Source of the DNA: M55B112 sp040903745
GTDB lineage: Bacteria; Bacteroidota; Bacteroidia; Bacteroidales; GCA-2748055
NCBI GenBank assembly: GCA_040903745.1
Contig: JBBDUV010000037.1
Coordinates: 62,001-126,000, forward strand
Direction: 5' to 3'
DNA: 64,000 nucleotides
Positions 1 to 9,376 of the stretch are shown piece after piece; positions within the stretch are counted from its first letter, which is position 1; every line of letters starts with the position of its first letter. A program made the position numbers and the translations under genes. The notes below the pieces were generated by a model. It searched no databases and was not told the DNA's origin. It saw nothing but the letters and a program-made list of their open reading frames with translations.

Positions 1-474
1 GATCTCCTGGTAGTTCAATTCACTGCTTACGATCTCAACTGCCTCACCATGGTGCAGCTGCCATACCTTCACGCGATCATCCGAGCCGATGAAATTCACT
101 CCCAGAACCATTCCCGATACGTTTTCAGAGCCGGGTTCCAGATCATGGATACTATTCGCCAGAAAAAACAGCTGCCAGTTGTTGCTGCCGCTGGGATTAT
201 AGCCATGCCGGATTCTGAAGGAGACCGCGATGGTATCTGTAAGGTCCGGATACCGGATATCCATCCCGATATAGTCAACACCTGCTGCAAGATTATCATA
301 CGCATGGTGCAGGGAGTACTCCCCCATTAAAGCCCGGTTGGATGTACACTCCCACCGCCCCGGAGGCACCTGTTCCCATCCGGAAAGCGTGCCGTCCTCA
401 AAATCATGCACTACCTGGCCGGTGACAATCAGGGGAACAAGAGAAAACAGATGGAGAAAAAATCCTCTTCTCAT
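1..474 (-). CDS. Secreted protein with lamin-tail/sheet-like N-terminus, cut by window edge
   Basis: The minus-strand frame is open from an ATG at 474 to base 1 (158 codons), so the C-terminus lies outside the window. Residues 1-20 form a signal peptide (MRRGFFLHLFSLVPLIVTGQ). The mature part begins VVHDFEDGTLSGWEQ, a style typical of secreted Bacteroidota proteins whose N-terminal beta-sandwich carries a bound-ligand-like 'DFEDG...GW' opening. The visible part looks like a jelly-roll module with many aromatic residues. No catalytic motif is visible in this portion. It is divergent from asd, about 200 bases away. Function is unknown; a surface or T9SS-exported protein is an inference. Confidence 0.7.
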   Translation of the reverse strand, partial: MRRGFFLHLFSLVPLIVTGQVVHDFEDGTLSGWEQVPPGRWECTSNRALMGEYSLHHAYDNLAAGVDYIGMDIRYPDLTDTIAVSFRIRHGYNPSGSNNWQLFFLANSIHDLEPGSENVSGMVLGVNFIGSDDRVKVWQLHHGEAVEIVSSELNYQEI

Positions 475-680
475 TCGATCGGTATTTTATAGTATGGTTA
501 GAGTTTAGGCACCAACCGCTATTTGAGCTTTTATGACTGTAAATCGAATAAATTGCGAAATAGGGTTTCTTTTTCAGTGAATATTTACGATTTTTGCAAC
601 TTAATAATTGAAAGGGAGCAGAGAGGAACAAACTCCTTTTTATCGGTTAATGTGATAAAAACCCGAAAAATCGTAAGATA

Positions 681-1688
681 ATGAATGTAGCAATTGTTGG
701 AACCAGTGGAGCCGTAGGTCAGGAATTATTAAAAGTGCTGGAAGAGAGAGACTTCCCGCTCGATGAATTGTGCCTCTTTGGCTCAGCCAGAAGTGCCGGA
801 ACGGTCTATCATTTCAGAGGGAAAGAGATTGAAGTGAAGGAATTGCGGGAGAACGACGACTTCAAGGGTATTGATATAGCGCTGACATCGGCCGGTGGCA
901 GCACATCGAAAAAATTCGCAGCTACCATCACAAAACATGGAGCAGTGATGATCGATAACTCAAGTGCCTTCAGGATGGACGATGATGTCCCTTTGGTGGT
1001 GCCTGAGCTGAATGCGGCCGATCTGCATGATCTGCCCAGGAACATTGTTGCCAATCCGAACTGCACCACGATACAGATGGTGGTATGCCTGAAGCCAATC
1101 GAAGAGCTGTCGCATATTAAGAAGGTCCACGCCGCCACCTACCAGTCGGCCAGTGGGGCCGGTGCTGCAGCTATGCAGGAGCTGGTCGACCAGATCAATC
1201 AGATCGCCAGTGGGGAGGAGGTAACGGTCGACAAGTTTCCATATCAGCTGATGCTGAACCTGATTCCGCAGGTGGATGATTTCACCGACAACCTCTATAC
1301 AAAAGAGGAGATGAAGATGTTCAACGAATCGAGAAAGATCATGCACTCCGATATTGAGGTCAGCACCACCTGCGTCCGCGTGCCCGTGATGCGCAACCAT
1401 TCGGAGGCCCTGTGGATCGAAACTAAGGATGAGCTCACCGTGGAGCAGGTGCGCGGTGCCATGAAAAAGGCTGAAGGGGTGACCCTGGTAGACGATCCGG
1501 AGAATCAGAAATATCCGATGCCAATTGATTGCGAGGGGAAAAGCGATGTATTCGTTGGCAGAATCCGAAAGGATTTAACCAATCCGAAGGGGATTGCACT
1601 CTGGTGTGTGGGCGACCAGATCAAAAAAGGAGCTGCGCTGAACGCTGTTCAGATTGCGGAGTATATGGTGAAGAACGGGCTGGTGTAA
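681..1688 (+). CDS. asd: Aspartate-semialdehyde dehydrogenase
   Basis: Reduces aspartyl-4-phosphate to aspartate semialdehyde in the cytoplasm, the branch point for lysine/diaminopimelate, threonine and methionine synthesis. The 335 residues match the family length. The N-terminal Rossmann motif VGTSGAVGQ is at residues 6-14. The catalytic cysteine sits in NPNCTTIQM (about residue 129), and the substrate-binding segment RVPVMRNHSEA is in the C-terminal domain. It stands alone, divergent from the edge-truncated gene and convergent with hflX, which is normal for this housekeeping gene. The start follows an AT-rich leader; the ATG at 681 directly begins the dinucleotide-binding strand, so no longer start is expected. 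Confidence 0.96.
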   Translation: MNVAIVGTSGAVGQELLKVLEERDFPLDELCLFGSARSAGTVYHFRGKEIEVKELRENDDFKGIDIALTSAGGSTSKKFAATITKHGAVMIDNSSAFRMDDDVPLVVPELNAADLHDLPRNIVANPNCTTIQMVVCLKPIEELSHIKKVHAATYQSASGAGAAAMQELVDQINQIASGEEVTVDKFPYQLMLNLIPQVDDFTDNLYTKEEMKMFNESRKIMHSDIEVSTTCVRVPVMRNHSEALWIETKDELTVEQVRGAMKKAEGVTLVDDPENQKYPMPIDCEGKSDVFVGRIRKDLTNPKGIALWCVGDQIKKGAALNAVQIAEYMVKNGLV

Positions 1689-1783
1689 CTATTGCTTCCA
1701 CGGCATAACGGTAATTCCAGCAGCAATGATTGCATACTGTATATCATAGATTTACAGGCAAAAGTCAGACGGTAACAAGCAGA

Positions 1784-2974
1784 TCAGTAAAGCAGATCAT
1801 TATAGGGGTACCGTGTTACATGGATTTCCTTCACGGTCTGGTAGAGCACATCCTTCAGGTGGTCGATATTCTCCTTTTTCAGGGCGGAAATAAAGATAAC
1901 ATTCCGCCGCTCACTGGTCCAGCGGCGCCTGATATCCTCCAGGCTGAGGTTCTCTCTTAATTCAGGAGTGAGATCATCGTCATCCTTTCTTACATAGGTA
2001 AACTGATCGATCTTGTTAAAAACCATGATTACCGGTTTCTCGCCGGCACCCAACTCATCCAGTGTGTTTTCAACCACCTCGATCTGCTCCTCGTAGTTGG
2101 AGTGGGATACATCTACAACATGTACCAGGACATCTGATTCGCGGGTCTCATCGAGTGTCGATTTAAAGGATTCTACCAAATGGGTAGGCAATTTACGAAT
2201 AAAACCAACGGTGTCAGAAACCAGGAAAGGGAGATTGCCTATCACCACTTTTCTAACCGTGGTATCGAGTGTGGCAAACAGTTTGTCCTCTGCAAAGACA
2301 TCCGATTTGCTCAACTGGTTCATGAGGGTTGATTTGCCCACATTGGTATAACCCACGAGTGCCACCTGCACCATCTTTCCCCTGTTCTTCCGCTGGTTAG
2401 TCATCTGGCGGTCGATCTTTTGCAGCTGCTCCTTCAACCTGCTGATCTTATCCCGGATAATCCGCCGGTCAGTTTCGATCTCCGTCTCCCCGGGTCCGCG
2501 CAGTCCGATTCCTCCACGCTGTCTCTCCAGGTGGGTCCACATACGTGTAAGCCTTGGAAGAAGATATTGGTACTGAGCAAGCTCCACCTGTACTTTGGCA
2601 TGGGAGGTCTTTGCCCGTTGGGCAAAAATATCGAGGATCAGGTTGGTGCGGTCGAGAATTCTTACTTTCAGTTCTCTTTCAATATTACGAAGCTGGGTGG
2701 GCTGCAGCTCATCATCAAAAATCACAATATCAATCTCGTTCTCCTTCACGAAATCGGCGACCTCCTGCAACTTGCCGGACCCAATAAATGTTTTAGGATT
2801 GGGCGTATCAATGCGCTGTGTGAAAAAACCTGCTGGGGTTGCGCCGGCAGTTTCTGATAAGAATGCCAGTTCATCCAGGTATTCTTTCGTCTCATCCTCA
2901 GTCTGGTCCTTGCCAATAACCCCGATCAGCACGGCAGATATCGCCTGTGGTCTATGGTCCCAATAATCACCCAT
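1784..2974 (-). CDS. hflX: GTPase HflX (ribosome-associated)
   Basis: HflX is a ribosome-binding GTPase that rescues or splits stalled ribosomes under stress. The 396-residue protein has the HflX N-terminal domain (residues about 15-105, with the glycine-rich FIGSGKLQEV segment), a linker with the diagnostic RGGIGLRGPGETEIETDRR signature at about 153-171, and a G domain with P-loop GYTNVGKST (208-216), DTVGF (254-258) and FNKID. All G motifs are intact. It is convergent with asd and in the same direction as the lipoprotein gene downstream of it on the map, separated by about 60 bases. Housekeeping gene; no oddities. Confidence 0.96.
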   Translation of the reverse strand: MGDYWDHRPQAISAVLIGVIGKDQTEDETKEYLDELAFLSETAGATPAGFFTQRIDTPNPKTFIGSGKLQEVADFVKENEIDIVIFDDELQPTQLRNIERELKVRILDRTNLILDIFAQRAKTSHAKVQVELAQYQYLLPRLTRMWTHLERQRGGIGLRGPGETEIETDRRIIRDKISRLKEQLQKIDRQMTNQRKNRGKMVQVALVGYTNVGKSTLMNQLSKSDVFAEDKLFATLDTTVRKVVIGNLPFLVSDTVGFIRKLPTHLVESFKSTLDETRESDVLVHVVDVSHSNYEEQIEVVENTLDELGAGEKPVIMVFNKIDQFTYVRKDDDDLTPELRENLSLEDIRRRWTSERRNVIFISALKKENIDHLKDVLYQTVKEIHVTRYPYNDLLY

Positions 2975-3036
2975 TCAATTCGCTCATCTCAATGCTACCG
3001 TCCGATCCTTTTCTCCGGAAAAATGCAATTCACTCG

Positions 3037-4218
3037 TCAATTGACATACCTCTTACCGATGTCCAGCACGATATTCTGAACAGCAGGCTTTGCATTTTCA
3101 ACGGCCTGTTTAACGAGTACTGTTTCAGACGGGAAAGGGAGCGGCTCATTTTTGGTCAAATCCCGGGTGCCGGTCTCTACCGCCTCAGGATTACCGATCA
3201 GGTCGTACGATACATTCTCAAAGTTACTTCCGGATGTAAAAGGAACTTTGGCGAGTGAGCCTCTGGGTTCACCCTTAATGGATATGATCTCCACCTCTCC
3301 CCGGATGTCACAGCTCTTTATCTTCTCCCGTTTGATCATCGTAGCAGTTACATCCTTATAAATTTTAATATCGTTACCTGCGGTATCTTTCATCACATTT
3401 CCTGCATTATCCAGGGCATAATCAAACTCTTTGGTACTCTTTCTCGTAAAATCCTGTTTCGACTCCTTCTCAATATTATCCGATACCCTGATCGACAAAA
3501 CACGCACGAACATTTCATAATCATAGTCAATATTTCGGGCGACATGCTTGAAATGATATTCAATCCACTGATCTCCTTCCAGGGTGCGGGTATCAAAGGC
3601 GATCAGATGTTCCAGATCAATCTGCGGTATGCCGATATTGGGATCCCTGTTTTCAGGAACAACGATCACACGGCTGATGCCACTCATGCGGGCATCATGG
3701 ATCAAAAAATCTATATCCTCGAACATATGACCACCATATTCATTGGCACGAATCAGCTGGTGGTAGGCCTCCCGGAAATCCTGTTTTGACAGGGCATTAT
3801 TCATCAGCCTTTTTCCGGTACTGTAGAATTCTTCAGCAGCTTTGGTCTTTGATTCGACAATCCTGGCATCGTAATCGATATACTCATAGTTGTATGTTTT
3901 TCCATCCACAGTGAGTGGAGTAACGGTACGCACCTTGCTCTGCCGTTCCTTCAGGCTGGCATAACGGGCAAAAAGCTCGTCATAATACCTGGGATTGTTC
4001 TCCCTCTCCAGGAAGGCTATTCTTTCAAGGTCACGCTCATTCGCAAGCTTATAGGCCCTGTCCATGGCCTGCGCATCCTTTGCATTGGGTTTACGCATAA
4101 GCTTTCTCGTGGTCTTATGAATTACCTGATCGTAATTTCCACGTTGCAGGTTCCGGGTAACGGAACCACAGGATGACAGGATAAAGACCGAAAGTAAAAG
4201 AGGTACAATTCTTTTCAT
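3037..4218 (-). CDS. Conserved Bacteroidota lipoprotein, function unknown
   Basis: A 393-residue protein with a lipoprotein signal peptide: MKRIVPLLLSVFILSSC, lipobox Cys at residue 17. The sequence after the Cys (GSVTRNLQRGNYDQVIHKTTRKL) and the next 150 residues look alpha-helical, with TPR-like pairs ending in a region of alternating strands. No enzyme motif is visible. The repeated 'RGNYDQVIH...RAYKLANERD' pattern suggests a helical-repeat scaffold anchored to a membrane. It lies between hflX and a TonB-like gene on the same strand. Proteins of this type occur widely in Bacteroidota core genomes as hypothetical lipoproteins; I cannot assign a role. Confidence 0.85.
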   Translation of the reverse strand: MKRIVPLLLSVFILSSCGSVTRNLQRGNYDQVIHKTTRKLMRKPNAKDAQAMDRAYKLANERDLERIAFLERENNPRYYDELFARYASLKERQSKVRTVTPLTVDGKTYNYEYIDYDARIVESKTKAAEEFYSTGKRLMNNALSKQDFREAYHQLIRANEYGGHMFEDIDFLIHDARMSGISRVIVVPENRDPNIGIPQIDLEHLIAFDTRTLEGDQWIEYHFKHVARNIDYDYEMFVRVLSIRVSDNIEKESKQDFTRKSTKEFDYALDNAGNVMKDTAGNDIKIYKDVTATMIKREKIKSCDIRGEVEIISIKGEPRGSLAKVPFTSGSNFENVSYDLIGNPEAVETGTRDLTKNEPLPFPSETVLVKQAVENAKPAVQNIVLDIGKRYVN

Positions 4219-4401
4219 GGGTTAAGCTTTTTGTCCGGAGCTAATTTAGGAAATAATTTATGTAATCCTGCATCGGTATTAAACATACTAAAAAAGGGAC
4301 CAACCTTTTCAGAAAATCCCTTTAAGTAACCAGTATATGCATGAACCGAGTGTATATGCAAGTTATGCAATTAACACTTTCGTTTCACAGAGCTCGTTAT
4401 G

Positions 4402-5079
4402 CTATTGTAATACAAAGTTGATAGGGAAGGTAAACAACACCTTCACTGCCTTTCCTCGCTGTCTTCCAGGCGTCCATTGCGGTGATGCCATTACCACCCT
4501 GACAGCTTCCCGGTCGAGTGCCGGATCGACACTTCTAACAACCACCGCGTCAACCACCTTCCCCTGTGCACTCACTGCAAATTGAACAATAACTCTACCA
4601 CTGATACCATTTTCGGCTGCAATTTCAGGATAGTCGAGGTTAGAGGCAATATACTTTCTGAATTCAATAGCCGGGTCGCCACCGTTAAAGGTGGGCATAT
4701 CCTCAACGATGTAAAAGATCTCCTCCTCCTCGATCTGTTCCTCATCATCATCGATGGCAAAGTCATACCGTGTATCTTCATCCACCTCCATATCGAAATC
4801 GAAATCCTCAATCTCTACATCATCTTCAACAATATCCAACACCTCTGCAATCTTGGGTGTCTCAGGCTTGGGCTGCTCTTTAGGAGGCTCTCTCCTGGTA
4901 ACGATCATCTCATCCTCAAATTCAATCTGCCGAACCATTTCGGTATTATCATCTTCCCTTGGTTTTGTTGTCCACTCAAAACCAATCAAGATGATCGACA
5001 GTGCAACCACAAGTCCAACCTGAATAAAAATACCCTTTTTATTCTCCAGGTCTGCCTTTTTTGATTTCTTTGGTTTCAT
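4402..5079 (-). CDS. TonB-family energy transducer
   Basis: A 225-residue protein starting MKPKKSKKADLENKKGIF. A single membrane anchor (about residues 18-36) is followed by a long acidic and proline-containing periplasmic linker (REPPKEQPKPETPK, then DDVEIEDFDFDMEVDED). The C-terminal TonB domain begins at about residue 140 (YIASNLDYPEIAAENGISG), with the strand VIVQFAVSAQGKVV and the typical end WTPGRQRGKAVKVLFTFPINF. TonB links the ExbBD motor to outer-membrane receptors such as SusC. An upstream in-frame ATG at 5112 would add 11 residues before the basic N-terminus; I prefer 5079 because it gives a normal TonB start. The linker is unusually acidic. Confidence 0.9.
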   Translation of the reverse strand: MKPKKSKKADLENKKGIFIQVGLVVALSIILIGFEWTTKPREDDNTEMVRQIEFEDEMIVTRREPPKEQPKPETPKIAEVLDIVEDDVEIEDFDFDMEVDEDTRYDFAIDDDEEQIEEEEIFYIVEDMPTFNGGDPAIEFRKYIASNLDYPEIAAENGISGRVIVQFAVSAQGKVVDAVVVRSVDPALDREAVRVVMASPQWTPGRQRGKAVKVLFTFPINFVLQ

Positions 5080-5485
5080 ACGATTATTTTTTAGCGCCGT
5101 TAAAATTAACACTATTTTAGTTGAAATTCAAAAGACCTGCCAATCAATTCCAAAAAAACTCATTCTAAACAGGCTCTTTCAATAACAACGACTAACAGAG
5201 AGTAAAAAGTGTCTGTCAATAATGCCCGTCTTTGCGAACCTCCACTGAAGCATGAGGCAAGATCCCGCATAAGCACGGGACAGGTTTTGTTCTCGAACAT
5301 TATCATCCAGCCACTGCACCAAATTAATAAAAACTCTTTGTAATTTCCTTTTACAATAAGGATGCATTCTTACATAAAATTCCACAATAAATTTGCCAAA
5401 GTGTCCATTTTCAACAAAAAAGTGATAATTTTGTGGTCGTTTTGAGGCATTGACCCCATCAGCAAGCGTTCTTCGATTAATATAT
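5080..5485. other. Intergenic region between TonB gene and tRNA-Ala
   Basis: About 400 bases with no convincing gene. A small inverted repeat (TCCCG at 5263-5267, CGGGA at 5276-5280) lies in a segment that resembles repetitive untranslated sequence. The last 60 bases form the tRNA promoter region. A short minus-strand open frame (5179-5385) has no recognisable similarity and is not called. Confidence 0.5.
5426..5433 (+). promoter_or_regulatory. Candidate -7 promoter element for tRNA-Ala
   Basis: TAATTTTG fits the Bacteroidota -7 consensus TAnnTTTG exactly and lies about 52 bases before the mature tRNA 5' end. No clear -33 TTG lies at the usual spacing, so the call rests on one element only. 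Confidence 0.4.
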
Positions 5486-5559
5486 GGGGCATTAGCTCAG
5501 TTGGCTAGAGTGCTTGACTGGCAGTCAAGAGGTCACCGGTTCGACTCCGGTATGCTCCA
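5486..5559 (+). tRNA. tRNA-Ala (anticodon GGC)
   Basis: A complete 74-base cloverleaf. The acceptor arm GGGGCAT (5486-5492) pairs with ATGCTCC (5552-5558). The D arm is GCTC/GAGT, and the anticodon stem CTTGA/TCAAG holds loop CTGGCAG with anticodon GGC at 5520-5522. The T arm ACCGG-TTCGACT-CCGGT is intact, with discriminator A at 5559; CCA is not encoded. Its 3' half (5518-5560) recurs at 9580-9622 and 47175-47217, so it is the likely attachment site for the two islands downstream. It remains functional because integration regenerates the 3' end. Confidence 0.97.
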
Positions 5560-5560
5560 C
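5518..5560 (+). repeat. Island attachment-site core, copy 1 (inside the intact tRNA-Ala)
   Basis: The 43-base 3' segment of tRNA-Ala, from the anticodon loop to the last C. It is identical to 9580-9622 and differs at one base from 47175-47217. tRNA 3' ends are classic targets of tyrosine-recombinase integrases, and element insertion duplicates just this segment. Confidence 0.85.
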
Positions 5561-5980
5561 CTCCGCTCGCCGAAGCGAGCTACGGTGGACAGAGTCCACA
5601 AGTAGTTCGCGAAGGAGAGGTAGATTATCAAGGGATTACAGATTTTACGATTTGTGATCCCTTCTTTTTTGCCAGTTTTTTGCCACCAATTACTTTCTAG
5701 GTAACTGATATTGAATCAACATTAAGGTGTAAACTCCCACCATTCTAACGGTCATTAAAAATCGGAGGAGAAGGAATTGGCTTGGTTATTTGATCGATCG
5801 AAAAATTATTTGACTCATAATTTGTAAAATGTCCTGCATTCACAATTTTTGATTTATTTTTATTAGATTTGCCCATAAACTTTGATTTAATGAAAACGAT
5901 CTTTTTTCCGGTCGCAGTGGCAAGGCAGGAGAAAAGTGGTTGAATATCCATATGTTTTTTAAAAAGAGAGGAGCTCCGAA
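5560..5980. other. Intergenic region after tRNA-Ala, left end of island A
   Basis: About 420 bases. It contains a GCTCGC-CGAA-GCGAGC hairpin just after the tRNA, the terminator at 5630-5670, and then a pair of spaced TGCCA boxes (around 5670-5690) that resemble the pair near 9455-9475. Such repeats near island ends can be integrase arm sites, but this is speculative. Short open frames here (for example minus strand 5745-5951) show no similarity I recognise. Confidence 0.4.
5630..5670 (+). terminator. Rho-independent terminator after tRNA-Ala
   Basis: Stem AAGGGATTACA (5630-5640) with TGTGATCCCTT (5653-5663), 11 pairs including one G-U, then CTTTTTT. Confidence 0.8.
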
Positions 5981-8900
5981 ATGAAAAAAGAAATTCAAGG
6001 CAATATGCTCAAGGCATTCACCCTGCTTCTAACCACCGTTTGCCTGTTGGCATGCTTTACTGATGCTGAAGCCCAGGAGGACGTCATCGACTATAGCAAA
6101 TACGGACGGAAGGGTGAAAAAGCAAGAAGGGCGTGGCTTCTGATCCCGGAACAAGAGTATGACCCCAATACCAAGGCCTACTGTGATGCGCTCTGGATGC
6201 GTGTCCATGAGGAAGACTGCCCGATGCTGGTCCTCAAGGATAAGAAGAAGGTCATCACACTGGAGCAGGCTGACAAGGAGGGCTGGCGGATTGGCGAATC
6301 AGGTCAATCAGGGCGAAGCCGCTGCTGCTTCAAAGGCTATCGGCGGAAGTATCCGGAGGCGGATATCCCTGAAGATGCAATGGGCATCGCTACAAAAGTG
6401 GGAAGTGGAAAGATTAAATGGCATTATGCCGGGTGCCACCGCTTTACAGTCAGTCCCGATCACGTCGCCATGACTCCGATAGAAGCCGAGGAGTGGGGAG
6501 CTAAGGAGGCGGGATATTACATGTGCGTTCACTGTATCGAAAGGGGACCGAGCCTCACCACGGCAGACTTGGAAACTTTGAGGAAGAGACCCGCCCCGCC
6601 AACGTTTACACCTCCTGAAGGCTGGACTTCGAAACCTTTCTCCCCCAATAAACTGCCTTCGAAGGAGGAGATTGACATTCTGATCCAGCAGACGCTGGCC
6701 AATGGTTACGCCATCCAGGAAGCACCCTATACTGATCCAATAGCCTCTTTGGAGGAATTCATGGGTCGGCGGTTCTTCTTTCCTGTCGGACAATGGCTTC
6801 AACTCTACCAGGCCTATCGATCGACAGGCGACAAACGTCTCCTCGACGCACTCCGCGTATCAGCCCGGCATTACACCAAGCTGTGCGTGGATTATCCTGA
6901 TGTTGCACAACTGAAGGCAAGAGATCCCGAGCATCTGGCCTTCATGTATTCCATGGCTGTCTCCTCCAGAATCACGCTGCAATTGGCACTGAAGCGCCCC
7001 GATGAAGTTAGTTCGGAAGAGTTACGCGAGGCCGAAGAATCCCTTAACGCCATCGTTTCCGCATTAAAACCGGTGCTCGAAGGGAACAACTCCCTCGATC
7101 CAGTCATGGGCATTCCGCAGAAACTGGCGGATGATTTCCGGAGTCGGGCATTTAACCGCGCCCTGAACGGGATTGGTACCATAGGCATGGCAACGGCAGC
7201 GCTGGAGGATCTGCAGGCATTGAACAGTACAACGGAGTATCAGCCTACAATTGACCGCTACCGCAAGGTCATCCGGGAATATATCAAGAACTGGAAAAAC
7301 ACTGGCTACATGGAAACCTATAAAGGCGACGACTATTTTTCCTACCCCTACGGTGCTGGAGACAACGGTTACATGGAGGGTGACGTCAAGTTATTCGGCG
7401 CGGATGATCAAGGCCATTTTTCGCACTCTCTGCAGGGAGCATACTTATTGTATGAATCGGTGCCGGAACTGGGTGTCGACGACGCCTTTATGACGGCTAT
7501 AGCCAATACGATACACTTTAACTCATACACAACATCCGGATCCCCTCAAACCCCCAGTCAGGAAGCGATACGTCCTACAAGCAGATATCCGTTTGGAGCA
7601 CCAAGAGAAAGATTCTATCTGCTGGAAGCCTTTAAGAATGGCGTGATCGACGGTCAGTGCAGCAAGCTGAGTGAGCAAAATAAGGCAGCGGTCAACAGCA
7701 GCTATGAAAATAGACTCAAAACCTTGCACGTCCAGTATATGAAAACCCTTCGCAAGGTTCCAACCCTCATCTATCTTTGCACCACTATACCTGCCCAAAC
7801 AACATTTACTTTAGACAAAAACAAACTTTGTGGGACTGATACTGTTCAAGTTTCATTTACTGGCTTAGGAACAGAAACCAGCACCTTTGGTTTTGATGGA
7901 GGAGATGTTTTATCAGAATCCGGGCAGGGCACTTATGAGGTGAATTGGTCAACCAGTGGAGCAAAAACAATTAGCCTGGTGGTAGAAGAGAATGGGAGTG
8001 CATTCATAATTACTGATAAAATATATGTTTATCAACCAATAGCAGACTTTTCAATGGATGAGGTTGATTGTGGTCATCAGAATACAATAATAAATTTTAC
8101 TGGTGCAGCATCAGAATCTGCTACTTACAACTGGGACTTTAATTCTGCTAATATTATTTCAGGTATTGAATCAGGGCCATTTGAACTTTATTGGGAGAAC
8201 TTTGGAGAAAAGACGATTAAACTAACAATAAATGATAATGGTTGCATATCCAATACTGCCATTGGTTCTATAGACTACAATCAAATACCTACAGCTGATT
8301 TTTCAAACCCGCTGTTATTATGCCATGCAGGCACAGCAAATATTACATATAATGGAACTGCCTCTGATTCAGCAGAATTTAATTGGAGTTTTGATGGTGG
8401 CACCATAATTTCAGGAATCAATGAAGGTCCATATGAAGTCTATTGGGATAATGCTGGATTAAAAACAATATCCCTAATTGTTAAGGAAGATGGTTGTTCA
8501 GTTGATTCCAATGCGAAAATATTTGTAAATGAACAAACAAATCCAATTGATATTTGTATGGTTAGCGTAGATAGCAGCAATCATAATTTAATACTATGGG
8601 ATCAGCTGGATGATGTCTTATATGATTCAGTTTTTATATACAAGGAGAGTTCACAATCTGATCTTTATACAAAAGTAGGTTCATTATCAGCATTAGAATC
8701 ATCACTATTTTCAGATGTAGAATCAAACCCTGAACAAAATTTAAGTCGTTATAAAATATCGGCATTAGACACATGTGGCTATGAAACAGAACTAAGTAGT
8801 TATCATAAAACACTTCATTTAACAATTACATTGGGAACAAATGGTAACAGGAATTTAAGCTGGGATAGATATGAAGGATTCGATTATTCTGCTGTTCACA

Positions 8901-9376
8901 TTTTAAGAGGAAATAGCAAGAAAGATTTAGTTAAAATTGCTGATCAAGCGAGTAATACATTTACTTATACGGATCTAGATCATTCAGGAAATAAAAATTA
9001 TTATCAAATTGAAATATTCAATCCATTTCCTTGTAGTGTGAACAGTTCTTCTTCCAAAAAATATGCTGGCACTAGTAATTATGAATCAACGAAATCTAAT
9101 ATTGTGAGTTCCGAAGAACTTACTTCTCTTGCTTTGATAGAAAAATCGAATTTTGAAATATATCCTAATCCAGCAAATAACGCACTATATGTTAAAACAA
9201 ATGGTGGTAATGAAATTAAAATTTCAATTCTATCTACGGATGGGAAAGTCATTAAATCAAATAGATACCAAAATGAAAATATTGAAATAGATATTTCAGA
9301 TTTAAACACGGGAATTTACATATTGCGCTTTGAAAATCAAGATAATTTAATTTCTAAGAAATTAGTAAAAAACTAA
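5981..9376 (+). CDS. Chimeric secreted protein: two Ada-like metal-binding modules, alpha-helical domain, PKD repeats, T9SS tail
   Basis: 1131 residues with a signal peptide (residues 1-31, cleaved after AEA). Residues about 66-118 and 145-187 each resemble the metal-binding domain of Ada. The first has C80 and C115/C116; the second has C152, C182 and C185 (motif MCVHC), with the 'EAGYYMC' turn typical of that fold. Residues about 215-600 are alpha-helical and of unknown family, possibly an alpha/alpha-barrel lyase or hydrolase. From about residue 605 three PKD-like domains, two beta-sandwich modules and a T9SS type A sorting tail (NFEIYPNPANNALYV to the end) follow. Base composition changes sharply near 7790: GC-rich before, AT-rich after, marking a domain fusion. 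It is the only gene of island A. Substrate is unknown; a secreted sugar-active enzyme is a guess. Confidence 0.8.
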   Translation: MKKEIQGNMLKAFTLLLTTVCLLACFTDAEAQEDVIDYSKYGRKGEKARRAWLLIPEQEYDPNTKAYCDALWMRVHEEDCPMLVLKDKKKVITLEQADKEGWRIGESGQSGRSRCCFKGYRRKYPEADIPEDAMGIATKVGSGKIKWHYAGCHRFTVSPDHVAMTPIEAEEWGAKEAGYYMCVHCIERGPSLTTADLETLRKRPAPPTFTPPEGWTSKPFSPNKLPSKEEIDILIQQTLANGYAIQEAPYTDPIASLEEFMGRRFFFPVGQWLQLYQAYRSTGDKRLLDALRVSARHYTKLCVDYPDVAQLKARDPEHLAFMYSMAVSSRITLQLALKRPDEVSSEELREAEESLNAIVSALKPVLEGNNSLDPVMGIPQKLADDFRSRAFNRALNGIGTIGMATAALEDLQALNSTTEYQPTIDRYRKVIREYIKNWKNTGYMETYKGDDYFSYPYGAGDNGYMEGDVKLFGADDQGHFSHSLQGAYLLYESVPELGVDDAFMTAIANTIHFNSYTTSGSPQTPSQEAIRPTSRYPFGAPRERFYLLEAFKNGVIDGQCSKLSEQNKAAVNSSYENRLKTLHVQYMKTLRKVPTLIYLCTTIPAQTTFTLDKNKLCGTDTVQVSFTGLGTETSTFGFDGGDVLSESGQGTYEVNWSTSGAKTISLVVEENGSAFIITDKIYVYQPIADFSMDEVDCGHQNTIINFTGAASESATYNWDFNSANIISGIESGPFELYWENFGEKTIKLTINDNGCISNTAIGSIDYNQIPTADFSNPLLLCHAGTANITYNGTASDSAEFNWSFDGGTIISGINEGPYEVYWDNAGLKTISLIVKEDGCSVDSNAKIFVNEQTNPIDICMVSVDSSNHNLILWDQLDDVLYDSVFIYKESSQSDLYTKVGSLSALESSLFSDVESNPEQNLSRYKISALDTCGYETELSSYHKTLHLTITLGTNGNRNLSWDRYEGFDYSAVHILRGNSKKDLVKIADQASNTFTYTDLDHSGNKNYYQIEIFNPFPCSVNSSSSKKYAGTSNYESTKSNIVSSEELTSLALIEKSNFEIYPNPANNALYVKTNGGNEIKISILSTDGKVIKSNRYQNENIEIDISDLNTGIYILRFENQDNLISKKLVKN

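Noticed and set aside
960..1400. Antisense open frame over asd
   Set aside because: The forward frame is a well-conserved enzyme; the reverse frame has low-complexity His/Leu content only.
5745..5951. Small minus-strand frame between the tRNA and the chimeric gene
   Set aside because: No signal peptide, motif or recognisable similarity; AT-rich random frame is adequate.
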